A stretch of DNA of 64,000 bases from Dyadobacter koreensis (GCF_900108855.1 NZ_FNXY01000002.1:548967-612966); one strand, 5' to 3'. Positions 54,663 to 63,829 are shown, counted from the stretch's first letter. Notes: generated by a model not told the origin, from the sequence alone. Made by a program: numbers and translations.

Positions 54663-55006
54663 TTTGTCAATTGCGAAAGAAGAACTTCAAGGGGCTCCTG
54701 AATATCAATTGCATCTCTCAGAGCTTCAAGCTTTTCTTTATTTAAACCTTTATACCCCTGTTTAGTTTTCAGTTTTTCAATCCGATCTTCAAATGACAAA
54801 TTTTTATCGTCGGGATTACTGATCATAGATTTCAAAGGATCATCATCCGCCAGCGTGCTATAAACAAATTCGTTCATTGTAACACCTGCCAAATCAGTGG
54901 CCTGTTTTGCGGAGAGTGCTCCTTGCTGATAAAGTTGGCCGGCGATTGAAAGCAATACCTTCTCCTTCTCGAAATTTTCCGGCAAATTGATGGTTAGTGT
55001 TTTCAT
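54659..55006 (-). CDS. Antitoxin of the PIN toxin (UPF0175-like)
   Basis: A 115-residue protein directly upstream of and overlapping the PIN-toxin gene. Its N-terminal MKTLTINLPENFEKEKVLLSIAGQLYQQGALSAKQATDLAGVTMNEFV resembles the UPF0175 family of small helix-turn-helix proteins that partner PIN toxins (pattern aGqLYqqGxlSxgqAaeLAGxsxxeF). The lysine-rich C-terminal half (LKTKQGYKGLNKEKLEALRDA) probably wraps the toxin. Expected role: neutralises the toxin and autoregulates the pair. Confidence 0.8.
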   Translation of the reverse strand: MKTLTINLPENFEKEKVLLSIAGQLYQQGALSAKQATDLAGVTMNEFVYSTLADDDPLKSMISNPDDKNLSFEDRIEKLKTKQGYKGLNKEKLEALRDAIDIQEPLEVLLSQLTK

Positions 55007-55033
55007 ATTTCGACCAATTTAATCTATTGATTT

Positions 55034-56221
55034 TTACTCTAATATATCACTTTTGACCGACACTTCCACAGCATTTGTGAAATCCTCGATCAGGTCTTCG
55101 ATATCTTCCAAACCTACGGAAATACGGATTAAGCCTTCGGTAATGCCCAAAGCCAGTTTTTCGTCTGCTTTCAGTTTGGCATGTGTCGTTGTGAATGGAT
55201 TGGTAACAATTGTTCTCGTATCACCAAGATTTGAAGACAGAGAAGCAATTTCCAGTGCATCCATAAATGCAGAAACACGTTCAAATCCACCTTCCAGTTC
55301 AATGGTAACAATAGCACCGCCCGCCTTCATCTGCGCCTTAGCAAGTTCATGTTGCGGGTGAGACGCTAAAAATGGATATTTAACTAATTTTACGTCCGGA
55401 TGTTTTTCCAAAGCCGAAGCCAAAGCCAATGCGTTTGAGCAATGTTTTTCCATTCTCAATTCCAGGGTTTCAAGACTTTTACTTAACACCCAGGCATTAA
55501 ACGGAGACATAGACGGTCCTGTGTGACGGCAGAAAAAGCGGATATGTTTGATATATTCTTCTTTTCCAACCACAATTCCACCCAAAACGCGGCCTTGCCC
55601 ATCCATATATTTAGTAGCCGAATGCACAACCAGATCCGCTCCGAAATCAACCGGATTTTGCAATGCCGGAGAAGCGAAACAGTTATCGACGTTAAAAATC
55701 AAATTATGCTTTTTACAAAGTTTACCGATCATTTCAAGATCCACAAGATCCAGACCTGGATTTGATGGTGTTTCCAAATATACCATGCGCGTATCTGGTG
55801 TTACCGCCGCTTCCCAATCCGCCTCACTTGCGTCTGCATCCAGGTAAGTATAGGTAATACCCCATTTGCTGATAATTTGTGTAATGATCTGATGCGCAGA
55901 GCCAAACAAAGCGCGACTAGCCAAAATGTGGTCCCCACTTTTCAGCAACGCAGCCATACTTGCAAAAACCGCAGCCATACCTGTAGCAGTCGCCACACCA
56001 TCCTCGCAGTCTTCAAGAAGACAAACCTTGTCTATAAATTCCTGAACAGATGGGTTCGAAAAACGACTGTAAATATTGCCTTCTTCCGTTTCTTCAAACA
56101 GCGCTTTTCCTTGCTCAGCACTTTCAAAAGTAAAGCTGCTTGTCAAAAATAAAGGCGTAGAATGCTCACGGTACTGCGTTTTTTTAGTCTGGGTACGTAT
56201 CGCTTTGGTCTGCTTTTTCAT
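55034..56221 (-). CDS. metZ: Trans-sulfuration PLP enzyme, O-succinyl/acetylhomoserine sulfhydrylase-like
   Basis: A 395-residue Cys/Met-metabolism PLP enzyme. Hallmarks: HSTPLFLTSSFTFESAEQG near residue 20, YSRFSNPSVQEF, DNCFASPALQNP, and the PLP-binding Lys in HSATKYMDGQGRVLGG near residue 205. The end (GLEDIEDLIEDFTNA) is typical. Such enzymes join sulfide with an activated homoserine to form homocysteine, which fits its place beside sulfite reductase and sulfate-activating genes. The alternatives within the family (cystathionine gamma-synthase or beta-lyase) cannot be fully excluded. Confidence 0.88.
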   Translation of the reverse strand: MKKQTKAIRTQTKKTQYREHSTPLFLTSSFTFESAEQGKALFEETEEGNIYSRFSNPSVQEFIDKVCLLEDCEDGVATATGMAAVFASMAALLKSGDHILASRALFGSAHQIITQIISKWGITYTYLDADASEADWEAAVTPDTRMVYLETPSNPGLDLVDLEMIGKLCKKHNLIFNVDNCFASPALQNPVDFGADLVVHSATKYMDGQGRVLGGIVVGKEEYIKHIRFFCRHTGPSMSPFNAWVLSKSLETLELRMEKHCSNALALASALEKHPDVKLVKYPFLASHPQHELAKAQMKAGGAIVTIELEGGFERVSAFMDALEIASLSSNLGDTRTIVTNPFTTTHAKLKADEKLALGITEGLIRISVGLEDIEDLIEDFTNAVEVSVKSDILE

Positions 56222-56228
56222 AGATTCT

Positions 56229-56368
56229 AGCTTATAGCTATTAGCGTTTAGCTGGTAATAAATACTTCTTTTTGGTGAGAATACCGGGACTCTCTTTTTT
56301 ATTAAATTCTAATTTTCCTGGTCCAAGCAAAAAACGGTTCGCCGCGCGGCTAATCGCTAACAGCCAAT
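56229..56368. repeat. Intergenic inverted repeat, family 1 copy C
   Basis: The left arm GCTATTAGCGTTTAGCTGG and the reverse complement of the right arm GGCTGTTAGCGATTAGCC agree at most positions. The core contains TTTTTGGTGAGAATACC as in the copy at 5217. It lies between metZ and the TauE-type gene. Confidence 0.65.
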
Positions 56369-56370
56369 AC

Positions 56371-57546
56371 CTAAAAAAGAACCATATAAATTATTCTCAA
56401 ACTGACGATGATGACGATTGTTCCAACCATGATCATCATTGTTTTTATCGGCAATTTCCGGGACAGATTTGCTGCAATTGGTGCTGCAACCATTCCTCCT
56501 AAAATTAACCCTAAAACGACCTGCCAATGGGAAAAGCCAATCAGCGTTATAAAGGTAACTGAACTGGCCAGCGACACGAAAAACTCAGCAAGGTTTACTG
56601 ATCCGATCGTATATTTCGGGTGACGGCCTCTTGCAATCAACGTTGACGTTACAATAGGTCCCCAGCCTCCGCCGCCGATGGAATCCAACGATCCTCCGGC
56701 AAATGCAAGCCATCCGATTTGTCTTATTGGCCGCTTTTCAATCCGTTTCTTTAACGCTTTCTGGATGATAAGAATTCCCAGAACCAGGGTATAAACAGCC
56801 ACTAACGGCTTGATGATGTAAATATATTTTTCAAGTGATGTCAGAAGATATGCACCCGAAATTGCGCCTATCACACCCGGAATCAATATTTTCTTGAATA
56901 ACTTACTGTTTACGTTTCCAAATTTAAGGTGCATATACCCTGAAACGCCGCTGGTGAATATTTCAGAGGCGTGCACGCTGGCACTGACTGCCGAAGGTGG
57001 AACGCCGAGTGTAAGCAGGAATGTTGCAGATGTTACACCATAAGCCATACCGAGTGCACCATCTATCATTTGCGCAATAAAACCGCCAAGGATATAGTAG
57101 AAAAAGCTTTCGTTCAATTCAAGATCATTCCAGAGAACGGAAAGTCTGTCGTAAGTAATGTAAGTAAAAACCAGATGCCCGACAATCATCAAAGCGATGG
57201 CTGCGAATAAATTCACGCCAATTTCAGTCCGGCTTCTTTTACGCAAAGTAGCGGCCCATATCTTGTCCTGAATCCGGTCCCACGAAAATGGCAGTTTTGT
57301 ATTATTTTTAGTTAAGTCAGAGGATGTATTTTGCAGATCAATCTTTTGAGCTCCGGTATTGAAACGGGAATCTGATTCTTCAGGCAGATCTGGTAAAAAA
57401 ACTACTTTTCCCTGTTCTCTCGCAATAGCTGCCAAACGGCGATCTTCCTCAGGATCACCACTTGCAATGTAAGCGACTTCCAGGGATTCCCAATTGACTG
57501 GCTCCTTAACTTCTGATGAGGGCAATGATTCTGACGCGTCCTTCAA
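56371..57546 (-). CDS. TauE/SafE-type permease with an N-terminal remnant of a siroheme-synthase domain
   Basis: A 391-residue protein. Residues from about 120 form an eight-helix TSUP (TauE/SafE) transporter with IDGALGMAYGVTSATFLLTLGVPP and GGGGWGPIVTSTLI, the two conserved half-repeat loops. The first 60 residues are different: LEVAYIASGDPEEDRRLAAIAREQGKVVFLPDLPEESDSRF resembles the second half of the precorrin-2 dehydrogenase (Met8/CysG-A) Rossmann fold, but the GxGxxA nucleotide site is missing. The start is TTG at 57546 with an in-frame stop two codons upstream and no better ATG before residue 100. It probably exports or imports sulfite or sulfate. It is the first gene of the sulfur cluster. 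Confidence 0.8.
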   Translation of the reverse strand: MKDASESLPSSEVKEPVNWESLEVAYIASGDPEEDRRLAAIAREQGKVVFLPDLPEESDSRFNTGAQKIDLQNTSSDLTKNNTKLPFSWDRIQDKIWAATLRKRSRTEIGVNLFAAIALMIVGHLVFTYITYDRLSVLWNDLELNESFFYYILGGFIAQMIDGALGMAYGVTSATFLLTLGVPPSAVSASVHASEIFTSGVSGYMHLKFGNVNSKLFKKILIPGVIGAISGAYLLTSLEKYIYIIKPLVAVYTLVLGILIIQKALKKRIEKRPIRQIGWLAFAGGSLDSIGGGGWGPIVTSTLIARGRHPKYTIGSVNLAEFFVSLASSVTFITLIGFSHWQVVLGLILGGMVAAPIAANLSRKLPIKTMMIMVGTIVIIVSLRIIYMVLF

Positions 57547-57549
57547 AGT

Positions 57550-57562
57550 CTATCTAGTATAG
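57550..57562 (-). promoter_or_regulatory. CTAT-n5-ATAG dyad just upstream of the TauE-type gene
   Basis: The minus strand reads CTATACTAGATAG in the context AATACTATACTAGATAGAC, close to the site before sulfite reductase at 50982-50993. A shared regulator is possible. Confidence 0.3.
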
Positions 57563-57591
57563 TATTATGATAGAGTAAAGTATTAATAAAA

Positions 57592-57611
57592 TAGCAAACT
57601 AATGTTTGCTA
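57592..57611. promoter_or_regulatory. TAGCAAAC-n4-GTTTGCTA inverted repeat, possible operator
   Basis: A perfect 8+8 inverted repeat with a 4-base spacer lies 46-65 bases upstream of the sulfur-cluster lead gene. The short spacer fits a dimeric regulator. Confidence 0.4.
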
Positions 57612-57654
57612 AATGAGGTGCAAATTTAGTATCAAAATATTAGCTTTCAAAGAA

Positions 57655-57690
57655 TAAAAAAAGACGAACCCGAAGATCCGTCTTTTTTAA
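57655..57690 (-). terminator. Terminator with UUCG loop
   Basis: On the minus strand GACGGATC-TTCG-GGTTCGTC forms an eight-pair stem with two G-U pairs and a stable UUCG loop, flanked by six A and seven T. It ends the FAD oxidoreductase transcript. Confidence 0.85.
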
Positions 57691-57716
57691 AACGATTATA
57701 CATTAAAAAATCAGAC

Positions 57717-59993
57717 TTAGTAACACCGGATTTCAAATATCGAAACAGGCGTATTTTCATTCGAATTGGCCAGTTCGATTTTGAGGTTTTGCGTTAAAAC
57801 CGGTTCGCTCAGAGTAATGGTCTTTCTATTCTGGTGATTATTTTCAATCGATCCGATGAGTTCATTTTTGTCATTATAAACATTCAAATCTGTTACACAA
57901 AACGGCATCACGGTTTCGGGATGGAGGAAAATGACATTTTCCATCGGGTGATCGTAATCTGCGTCAAAGACAAATGCTATAGTTGAAATTTTCGTTATTT
58001 CAGCCCAGGTGAGAAGAATTGTTGGGTTTCTGTCATTGTAATCTGCAACCCAGGCATTTGGACTGGCGATTGGACGCTGCAAGCCATTTCTTAGATTTTC
58101 AGCTTCAAAAAGATCGATTTCAGTACCTAGTTTCATGGCAATATTTCTTCCTTCCGGCCTGCGCTGCGGGCACCAGAATTCAAAAGTATCCACGCCGATA
58201 TCCTCGGTCGGTTCCTGTTTCCCGTAATTGGAAACGGCAGGATTGGTTGCGTTAAAAACCGTCACGATTCCCGAAATCCTTGTCTCACTATACTGAATTT
58301 TAACGTGTTCATTTTTTATAAAACAAACAAAAGCATAACATGCATCGTCAAATTCTGCCTTCCAATCCAATGTAATTTCCTGCTTTCCTTTTTTCAAAGA
58401 AACGGACTTCGCTTCAAGTGTAACATCAGGTGTATGGTTGAAAGATTTGCTGCTTTTTCGCAGTTCAACGATTAATTCAGTTGCCTTATCAGCATCAACC
58501 CAAACGGTAACCGAAGGCATTTTACCAAGAGAAACCGGCAGCATTTGTCCAACTGAATGATTAATTGTCGCCCAAAAATCTGCTCCCGGAATCTCTTTCA
58601 ATTTTAATGTGGAACTTGCCTGAATACTTATCGCTTTTTGAACCAGATCTTCCAAATCTGACAATTTTAAATGCGGGATATACTGACCTGATTTAATCAA
58701 TTCTTGTTGTAACTCGTCCAGATGAAGTGTGCCGACTTCTCTTGGTGAAATACCATATTTTTTTGCCAGGAATGCCGCGATCGCAACAGCTTGTCCGCCA
58801 TGCGCGCTGGTAGCCATTACTCTGGTGGATGCAAAAGCTACGTGTGTCGTGCTGATAATGCGACCAGCGATAAACAGGTTATTGATGTTTTTGCTGTAAT
58901 AACTGCGGTAAGGAATACTGAAGACGCCTTTTCCGTGCCACTGATTACAACCTGCCTGATCACTGTAAATTCCATCGGCCGGATGCAAGTCGATACTCCA
59001 TCCACCAAAAGCAACGGTATCTTTGAATTGTTTTTGTTCGACGATATCTTGCTGCTTAAGCATATAATCGCCCTCAAAACGGCGGCTTTCACGTTTTCCG
59101 GGAATCGTACCGACCCACTCCAAAGTCATGGTTTCAGCTTCCGGAAAGAGTCCGGAATTTTTAATATAATTCCAGGCGCCATAAACCACTTTCCATAGTT
59201 CCCATTTAATCGTTTCCGTGTCATGAACGGTATCCAGTCGTCCGCCATATTCCAGCCACCAGAGCCGGCAACCGAAATCTTTTGGATTGAATGTTTTGTA
59301 ACGGGGAATTTGCGTAATATCCTGCAAAGCAAAAGAAGGCGGCGTAAATTTCACGGGTCTGCCAACATCCTTCGAATAGAAATACATCGAGTGACCCAAC
59401 AGCTCACCATAGGCTTTATCCGGGGCGAATTTTTCACCAAATTCTTCCTGTGATTCCGCACCCATGCGGAATGCCGCACCCGCCAGAAAGGCAACGATTC
59501 CGTCACCGGAGGCGTCACAGAACAGAGGCGCGCTGATTTGGTACTGCGTACTATTCTGACTGCAAAAAGCGTGGACAGCCGAAATCGTATCTTCAGCAGA
59601 TTTGTCAAGATCAAAAACGGCGGTGTTTAAAAGTAAAGTAATGTTCTTTTCCTCGATCACTTTTTCCAGTAAAACGGTATCAAAAATCAGCGGATTTCCA
59701 TCGGGATTCCGATGAATATTTTCCAGCATAATTTCGTTGATCACACCACCTTCCCGTGCCCAGCGATTGTTGTTTCCCATATGCGAAGTGGCGCCCAAAA
59801 CCCACAGACGGACTTCACTTGACGCATTTCCGCCCAAAACCGGTCGATCCTGGACAACAATTACTCTCATTCCTGTCCGTGCCGCAGTGATCGCTGCGCA
59901 GGTTCCCGTCAATCCACCTCCGACGATTACTAAATCTGATTCAAGAGATATGGTTTTTGGTGATCTTTTGTAGATGAATTCTTCTTTTAGCAT
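57717..59993 (-). CDS. FAD-dependent oxidoreductase with C-terminal beta domain (pfam12831-like)
   Basis: A 758-residue protein without a signal peptide. The N-terminal Rossmann FAD site is SDLVIVGGGLTGTCAAITAARTG near residues 18-40, followed by VLGGNASSEVR. The middle has LFCDASGDGIVAFLAGAAFRMG and LFIAGRIISTTHVAFASTRVMATSAHGGQA, which close the flavin site as in the FAD_oxidored family. After residue 520 there is a beta-rich, discoidin-like domain ending ELANSNENTPVSIFEIRCY. Such genes often sit in Bacteroidota sugar loci and probably oxidise a sugar or polyol; the substrate is unknown. It is followed upstream by GH2 and symporter genes on the same strand. Confidence 0.8.
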   Translation of the reverse strand: MLKEEFIYKRSPKTISLESDLVIVGGGLTGTCAAITAARTGMRVIVVQDRPVLGGNASSEVRLWVLGATSHMGNNNRWAREGGVINEIMLENIHRNPDGNPLIFDTVLLEKVIEEKNITLLLNTAVFDLDKSAEDTISAVHAFCSQNSTQYQISAPLFCDASGDGIVAFLAGAAFRMGAESQEEFGEKFAPDKAYGELLGHSMYFYSKDVGRPVKFTPPSFALQDITQIPRYKTFNPKDFGCRLWWLEYGGRLDTVHDTETIKWELWKVVYGAWNYIKNSGLFPEAETMTLEWVGTIPGKRESRRFEGDYMLKQQDIVEQKQFKDTVAFGGWSIDLHPADGIYSDQAGCNQWHGKGVFSIPYRSYYSKNINNLFIAGRIISTTHVAFASTRVMATSAHGGQAVAIAAFLAKKYGISPREVGTLHLDELQQELIKSGQYIPHLKLSDLEDLVQKAISIQASSTLKLKEIPGADFWATINHSVGQMLPVSLGKMPSVTVWVDADKATELIVELRKSSKSFNHTPDVTLEAKSVSLKKGKQEITLDWKAEFDDACYAFVCFIKNEHVKIQYSETRISGIVTVFNATNPAVSNYGKQEPTEDIGVDTFEFWCPQRRPEGRNIAMKLGTEIDLFEAENLRNGLQRPIASPNAWVADYNDRNPTILLTWAEITKISTIAFVFDADYDHPMENVIFLHPETVMPFCVTDLNVYNDKNELIGSIENNHQNRKTITLSEPVLTQNLKIELANSNENTPVSIFEIRCY

Positions 59994-60061
59994 TAGTTAA
60001 TAGCGTTAGGGTGGGGATTCAACCTCGAATCATTATTTCCCAGTCGTATTTATGTTTTGAA

Positions 60062-62089
60062 TTATTTTAGTTCGATTTCTTTAATCCCGGCAGAATATCC
60101 CGTTGGTTTCATGAGTGTAAGGGATATATTTTTGTCAAAACCACTAAGAGGGATTGTGACTTCTTTGCTCTCGCCAGGATTCAGGTCCGGAATGGCATAG
60201 CTGCCATTATTCGTTTTTAATAAATATCCGTGAATAGCATAAGAAGGGAAATCATTCCGTGCAGTCAGTTTAAGAACCAGTTGGTGCGAACCGCGCTCTC
60301 CTGGTTTAAAACTCACTTTTTCAATTAAAACCGGCGACATTTCCTCCTGATGGGATTTGTAAGCAGGGCGTAAAGACCGGTCCGGGCCAACAATTCCCCA
60401 GGGGCGATATCCGTTTGCATTTGTGCCATGGTAGCGACTTTGATAATCGTTGTAAGTCCACCAGGAAGTTCCTATCACGTAAGGTCTTTGTCTTACTTCC
60501 GCAATCACATTACGTATATGTTGAGCCTGGCCTGTTTCACCATCTTTATTATCAGCTCTGACACCCCATTCGCTGATTAAAATTGGTTTTTCAGGATAAA
60601 GTTTATGGATGTGATCCAAAGCCTTCGCATGATTTCCATAAGTATTGGTACAAACAAAATCAACATACTGGCTTGCTTCATCTTCCGGTTTTTCCGGAAG
60701 CGTATTCAAAAACATACTCGCAAAAGTGTATAATCGGGTAGGGTCCAATTCACGTGCACTCGCGATCATATCTTTGGTCCATTTTAGTCCGGCCTGAGAT
60801 TTTGATTCGTACTCATTCCCAACACTGTAAGCAATAATGCTAGGATGATTCCAGTCGCGTTCTGCCATTTCCCGGAACTGCGAACGGAATTTGGTTCGCA
60901 TACTGTCGTTGTCCATCTGACGAGGTGTCAACTGCCAGTTTCCGGCTTCAGAAATAATCAGCATTCCATACTTATCCGCCAGTTCATAGAAATATTCGGA
61001 AGGCGTGTAATGTGTCAGCCGTTGAAATTCCATTCCCGCTTCTTTCATCAAACGAAAATCTTTTTCAATCAGCCAATCGGGTTCCAATGAACCTAAACCG
61101 GGATAATCAACCACACGGTTTCCTCCGCCTAACCTAAGCGATTTGCCATTCAGCAGCAACTGGGCATTCTTTATTTCAACTTTTCTGATACCAAAATTTG
61201 AAGAAATGGTATCTGCTCCAACAGTAGCAGTAAGGTGATATAAATTCGGATCATCCAGATTCCAAAGTTTAACCTGAGCTGCTGAAAGATTTGCTTCGGC
61301 TTCAATAATACCCGTTTGTCCTGCTGAAATGCTGATTGATTTAATTTTCCAGTTAAGAGAAACCGGTTTGTCTTTGAATTGAACGACATAATTTACTTTC
61401 GGTGAAACCGTCTGTTTTGAGATGTTTTTGATTCTTAGTTTTGTATTCAAAACAGCCGTTCCTTTGGTAAGATCCGGTGTACTTTCAATCTTGATATTAT
61501 CCGCATAAACTTCCGGTTCCACGGTTAAATAAACCGGCCGAATCAAACCGCCGTAATTAACCCAGCCCATAAAGGCGTCGTTAATTCTGTTGTTGTCTTT
61601 TGCTCCGGGAATTGTGCCCACTTTCCAAGTGTCATTGTTTACAGAAACAGCCAGCAGATTTTCTCCGTCTTTTAGAAAATCTGTTATATCAAAGCTGAAT
61701 GGTGTGTATCCGCCTTCATGTTCCCCGACTTTTTGCTCATTCAGCCAGATATGGGTTTTATAATAAGCTGCGTCAAAATGAAGAATGATTCGTTTGCCGG
61801 ATGTGTTTTTCCATGGAAAAGTTTTTCGGTACCAAGCCGTTCCGTTGTAAAACTGATAGCGCAAATCTGCGGAATAACAATGTGGCACCGTTACTTTGTC
61901 AAAACGGTTACCATCAATTTTTGAATCATACCATTTTCCTGCCTGTCCCATTTCGGCAGGATCCAGCGCGAACGACCACTCGCCATGCAATGGAATAGCA
62001 TTAGGCCGACTGATTTTATATTGACCAAAAGAACATGGACCTGATAGAAATAATAACGTCAGTACGAAAAGTGATTTCTTTATTATCAT
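60062..62089 (-). CDS. Glycoside hydrolase family 2 (beta-glucuronidase/galactosidase-like)
   Basis: A 675-residue secreted enzyme with a signal peptide (SLFVLTLLFLSGPCSFGQ). The jelly-roll sugar-binding domain (NAIPLHGEWSFALDP, then GTAWYRKTF) and Ig-like domain precede the TIM barrel. The acid/base Glu is in AYSVGNEYES near residue 425 and the nucleophile Glu in ILISEWGVRAD near residue 510. Residues after about 600 form a further beta domain. GH2 members remove terminal beta-linked galactose, glucuronate or mannose; the short length and lack of a fifth galactosidase domain favour a glucuronidase-like subgroup. It lies 21 bases after the symporter gene. Confidence 0.92.
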   Translation of the reverse strand: MIIKKSLFVLTLLFLSGPCSFGQYKISRPNAIPLHGEWSFALDPAEMGQAGKWYDSKIDGNRFDKVTVPHCYSADLRYQFYNGTAWYRKTFPWKNTSGKRIILHFDAAYYKTHIWLNEQKVGEHEGGYTPFSFDITDFLKDGENLLAVSVNNDTWKVGTIPGAKDNNRINDAFMGWVNYGGLIRPVYLTVEPEVYADNIKIESTPDLTKGTAVLNTKLRIKNISKQTVSPKVNYVVQFKDKPVSLNWKIKSISISAGQTGIIEAEANLSAAQVKLWNLDDPNLYHLTATVGADTISSNFGIRKVEIKNAQLLLNGKSLRLGGGNRVVDYPGLGSLEPDWLIEKDFRLMKEAGMEFQRLTHYTPSEYFYELADKYGMLIISEAGNWQLTPRQMDNDSMRTKFRSQFREMAERDWNHPSIIAYSVGNEYESKSQAGLKWTKDMIASARELDPTRLYTFASMFLNTLPEKPEDEASQYVDFVCTNTYGNHAKALDHIHKLYPEKPILISEWGVRADNKDGETGQAQHIRNVIAEVRQRPYVIGTSWWTYNDYQSRYHGTNANGYRPWGIVGPDRSLRPAYKSHQEEMSPVLIEKVSFKPGERGSHQLVLKLTARNDFPSYAIHGYLLKTNNGSYAIPDLNPGESKEVTIPLSGFDKNISLTLMKPTGYSAGIKEIELK

Positions 62090-62110
62090 GATAGTAAGTG
62101 AGTTGCGATT

Positions 62111-63829
62111 TTATGAGTGCAGGATTTGGTCTTTTATTTCTGTTGAAACCAGGCTGATTTTCCGGGAGGCGCGCCATGGAATAATTGCAGTAAGCAGAAT
62201 GCCAAATGCTATCGCAGCCGTTAAAACAGAACCGATTGTCGTCAAAGCACTTAAAATAAATAGCAGAAAAGCGGTGAAGGCAAGTGCCCCTGCGATTACG
62301 CGCAAACCGAATTGGTTTTGTCTCCGAGCTTCGGTCTTTTCTTCTTCAGAGCTTTCCAGGAAATCGAATTTTCGTTGTGCCATAACTGCCTGGTAAACGT
62401 CATAGTCAGAGCTGGTTGCAGTTTTTCGAGAAAGCAGCCATTCATTGATTGCCAGTAAAATGATAGGCAAACCGATACCAAGAAGCATTTCTTCGGAGCG
62501 GCTGAGTTTAAAACCTGCCGTTACGGGTAGGATAATTTTGAAAAGTAAATTAACCGTCAATGTTGAACCGGTAATCCAAAGCGTAGCCTTTCCGGTTAAC
62601 TTTTTAGAAAATAGAGCCCAAAGTGCGGGTGCTAAAAGTGGTCCTCCGGTAACGGCGCCGATACTTAAAACAACTTCCACAATCCCGCCGGCAGCCGGTA
62701 CCAGCAAAGCGATCACGATCATTCCAATACCAAAGACAAGTGACGATAATCGTGCGACGGACATCAGCTTTTTGTCTGATGCGCCCGGATTGATCATGCC
62801 TTTGTAAATATCGTTTGTGAAAACGGCTGACACGACATTTAAGGTTGTATTGGCTGAGGCGGAAGTCGAGAAATACATACCGGTCAGCATCAGTCCCATT
62901 AAACCCGGAGGCAAAACCAATTGGCAAACCTTCAAATAGGCATTTTCAGTATCCAGACCTATGAGATCAGGATTGATAGTCCGGTAAATCATTGGAGGAA
63001 GCATCCAGATAATTGGGCTGATCAGATATAGTCCCGCAAACAGAAAGGAAACTTTTCGGGCAGACTTCCCGCTGTCGACGCTGGTGTAACGTTGTACGAA
63101 AGTCCAGTTGCCGCCGATATAACAAATGTGATAGAGTGTGAAGGCGATGATAAATCCGAAAGTATATTCTCCGTTTAATAGTTCGAAGAAACCATCAGGT
63201 GCCTTTGTCGTAACCGCTTCCCAACCGCCGGCGGCATTTAGGGATAAGGGTAAAATGATAAAAACGGCGGCTGTTAAAATCACAAATTGAAGAATATCAG
63301 TCACCATTACAGCCCACAAGCCGCCAACAGCCGTGTATGCGATCATCATTATTCCTAAAACAATAGTGCTGTGTATCAACGGAAATCCCAATGAAACACT
63401 GACCAGTTTTGCGACCGGATATAAAACAGAACCTTTAATGAAAAGAGAAACAAGCGTAAAAATGTAGATGAACGTTTTCTGTACCGTCAATCCCAATCGT
63501 TCTTTTACAAATTCTGCTGCCGTCAAAGCGCCGGTTGCTTTCCATTTTGGAGCCAGCCAAAGTCCCGTGATCAGCGCACCTATACACATCGTCCACTGAA
63601 TTGTGACCGAAACCCAGCCATATTTATAAGCAATAGCACCCCAGGCGACAAAAGTACCCGCCGAGAAAAAACTCATAAACAGAGAAAGTCCTCCGATAAA
63701 CCAGGGCACGGATTCGCCTCCGGCAAAGAAGGATTTCATATTCCGTCCTGTCCGGACGAAAAGCATTCCGATAAACAAAACGAAGGCCGAAAAAATAAAA
63801 ATGACGGCGGTATCAATGGGTGAGTTCAA
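62111..63829 (-). CDS. Sodium:solute symporter (SSS family)
   Basis: A 572-residue transporter with about 13 membrane helices. SSS family blocks: MKSFFAGGESVPWFIGGLSLFMSFFSAGTFVAWGAIAYKYG near residues 32-72, TGLWLAPKWKATGALTAAEFVKERLG, and ILQFVILTAAVFIILPLSL. MGLMLTGMYFSTSASANTTLNVVSAVFTNDIY is the conserved sodium-site region. It probably imports a sugar or uronic acid released by the GH2 enzyme; the sequence alone does not identify it. The loop after residue 470 is hydrophilic (SRKTATSSDYDVYQAVMAQ). The likely operon is partial gene, symporter, GH2, FAD oxidoreductase. Confidence 0.93.
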   Translation of the reverse strand: MNSPIDTAVIFIFSAFVLFIGMLFVRTGRNMKSFFAGGESVPWFIGGLSLFMSFFSAGTFVAWGAIAYKYGWVSVTIQWTMCIGALITGLWLAPKWKATGALTAAEFVKERLGLTVQKTFIYIFTLVSLFIKGSVLYPVAKLVSVSLGFPLIHSTIVLGIMMIAYTAVGGLWAVMVTDILQFVILTAAVFIILPLSLNAAGGWEAVTTKAPDGFFELLNGEYTFGFIIAFTLYHICYIGGNWTFVQRYTSVDSGKSARKVSFLFAGLYLISPIIWMLPPMIYRTINPDLIGLDTENAYLKVCQLVLPPGLMGLMLTGMYFSTSASANTTLNVVSAVFTNDIYKGMINPGASDKKLMSVARLSSLVFGIGMIVIALLVPAAGGIVEVVLSIGAVTGGPLLAPALWALFSKKLTGKATLWITGSTLTVNLLFKIILPVTAGFKLSRSEEMLLGIGLPIILLAINEWLLSRKTATSSDYDVYQAVMAQRKFDFLESSEEEKTEARRQNQFGLRVIAGALAFTAFLLFILSALTTIGSVLTAAIAFGILLTAIIPWRASRKISLVSTEIKDQILHS

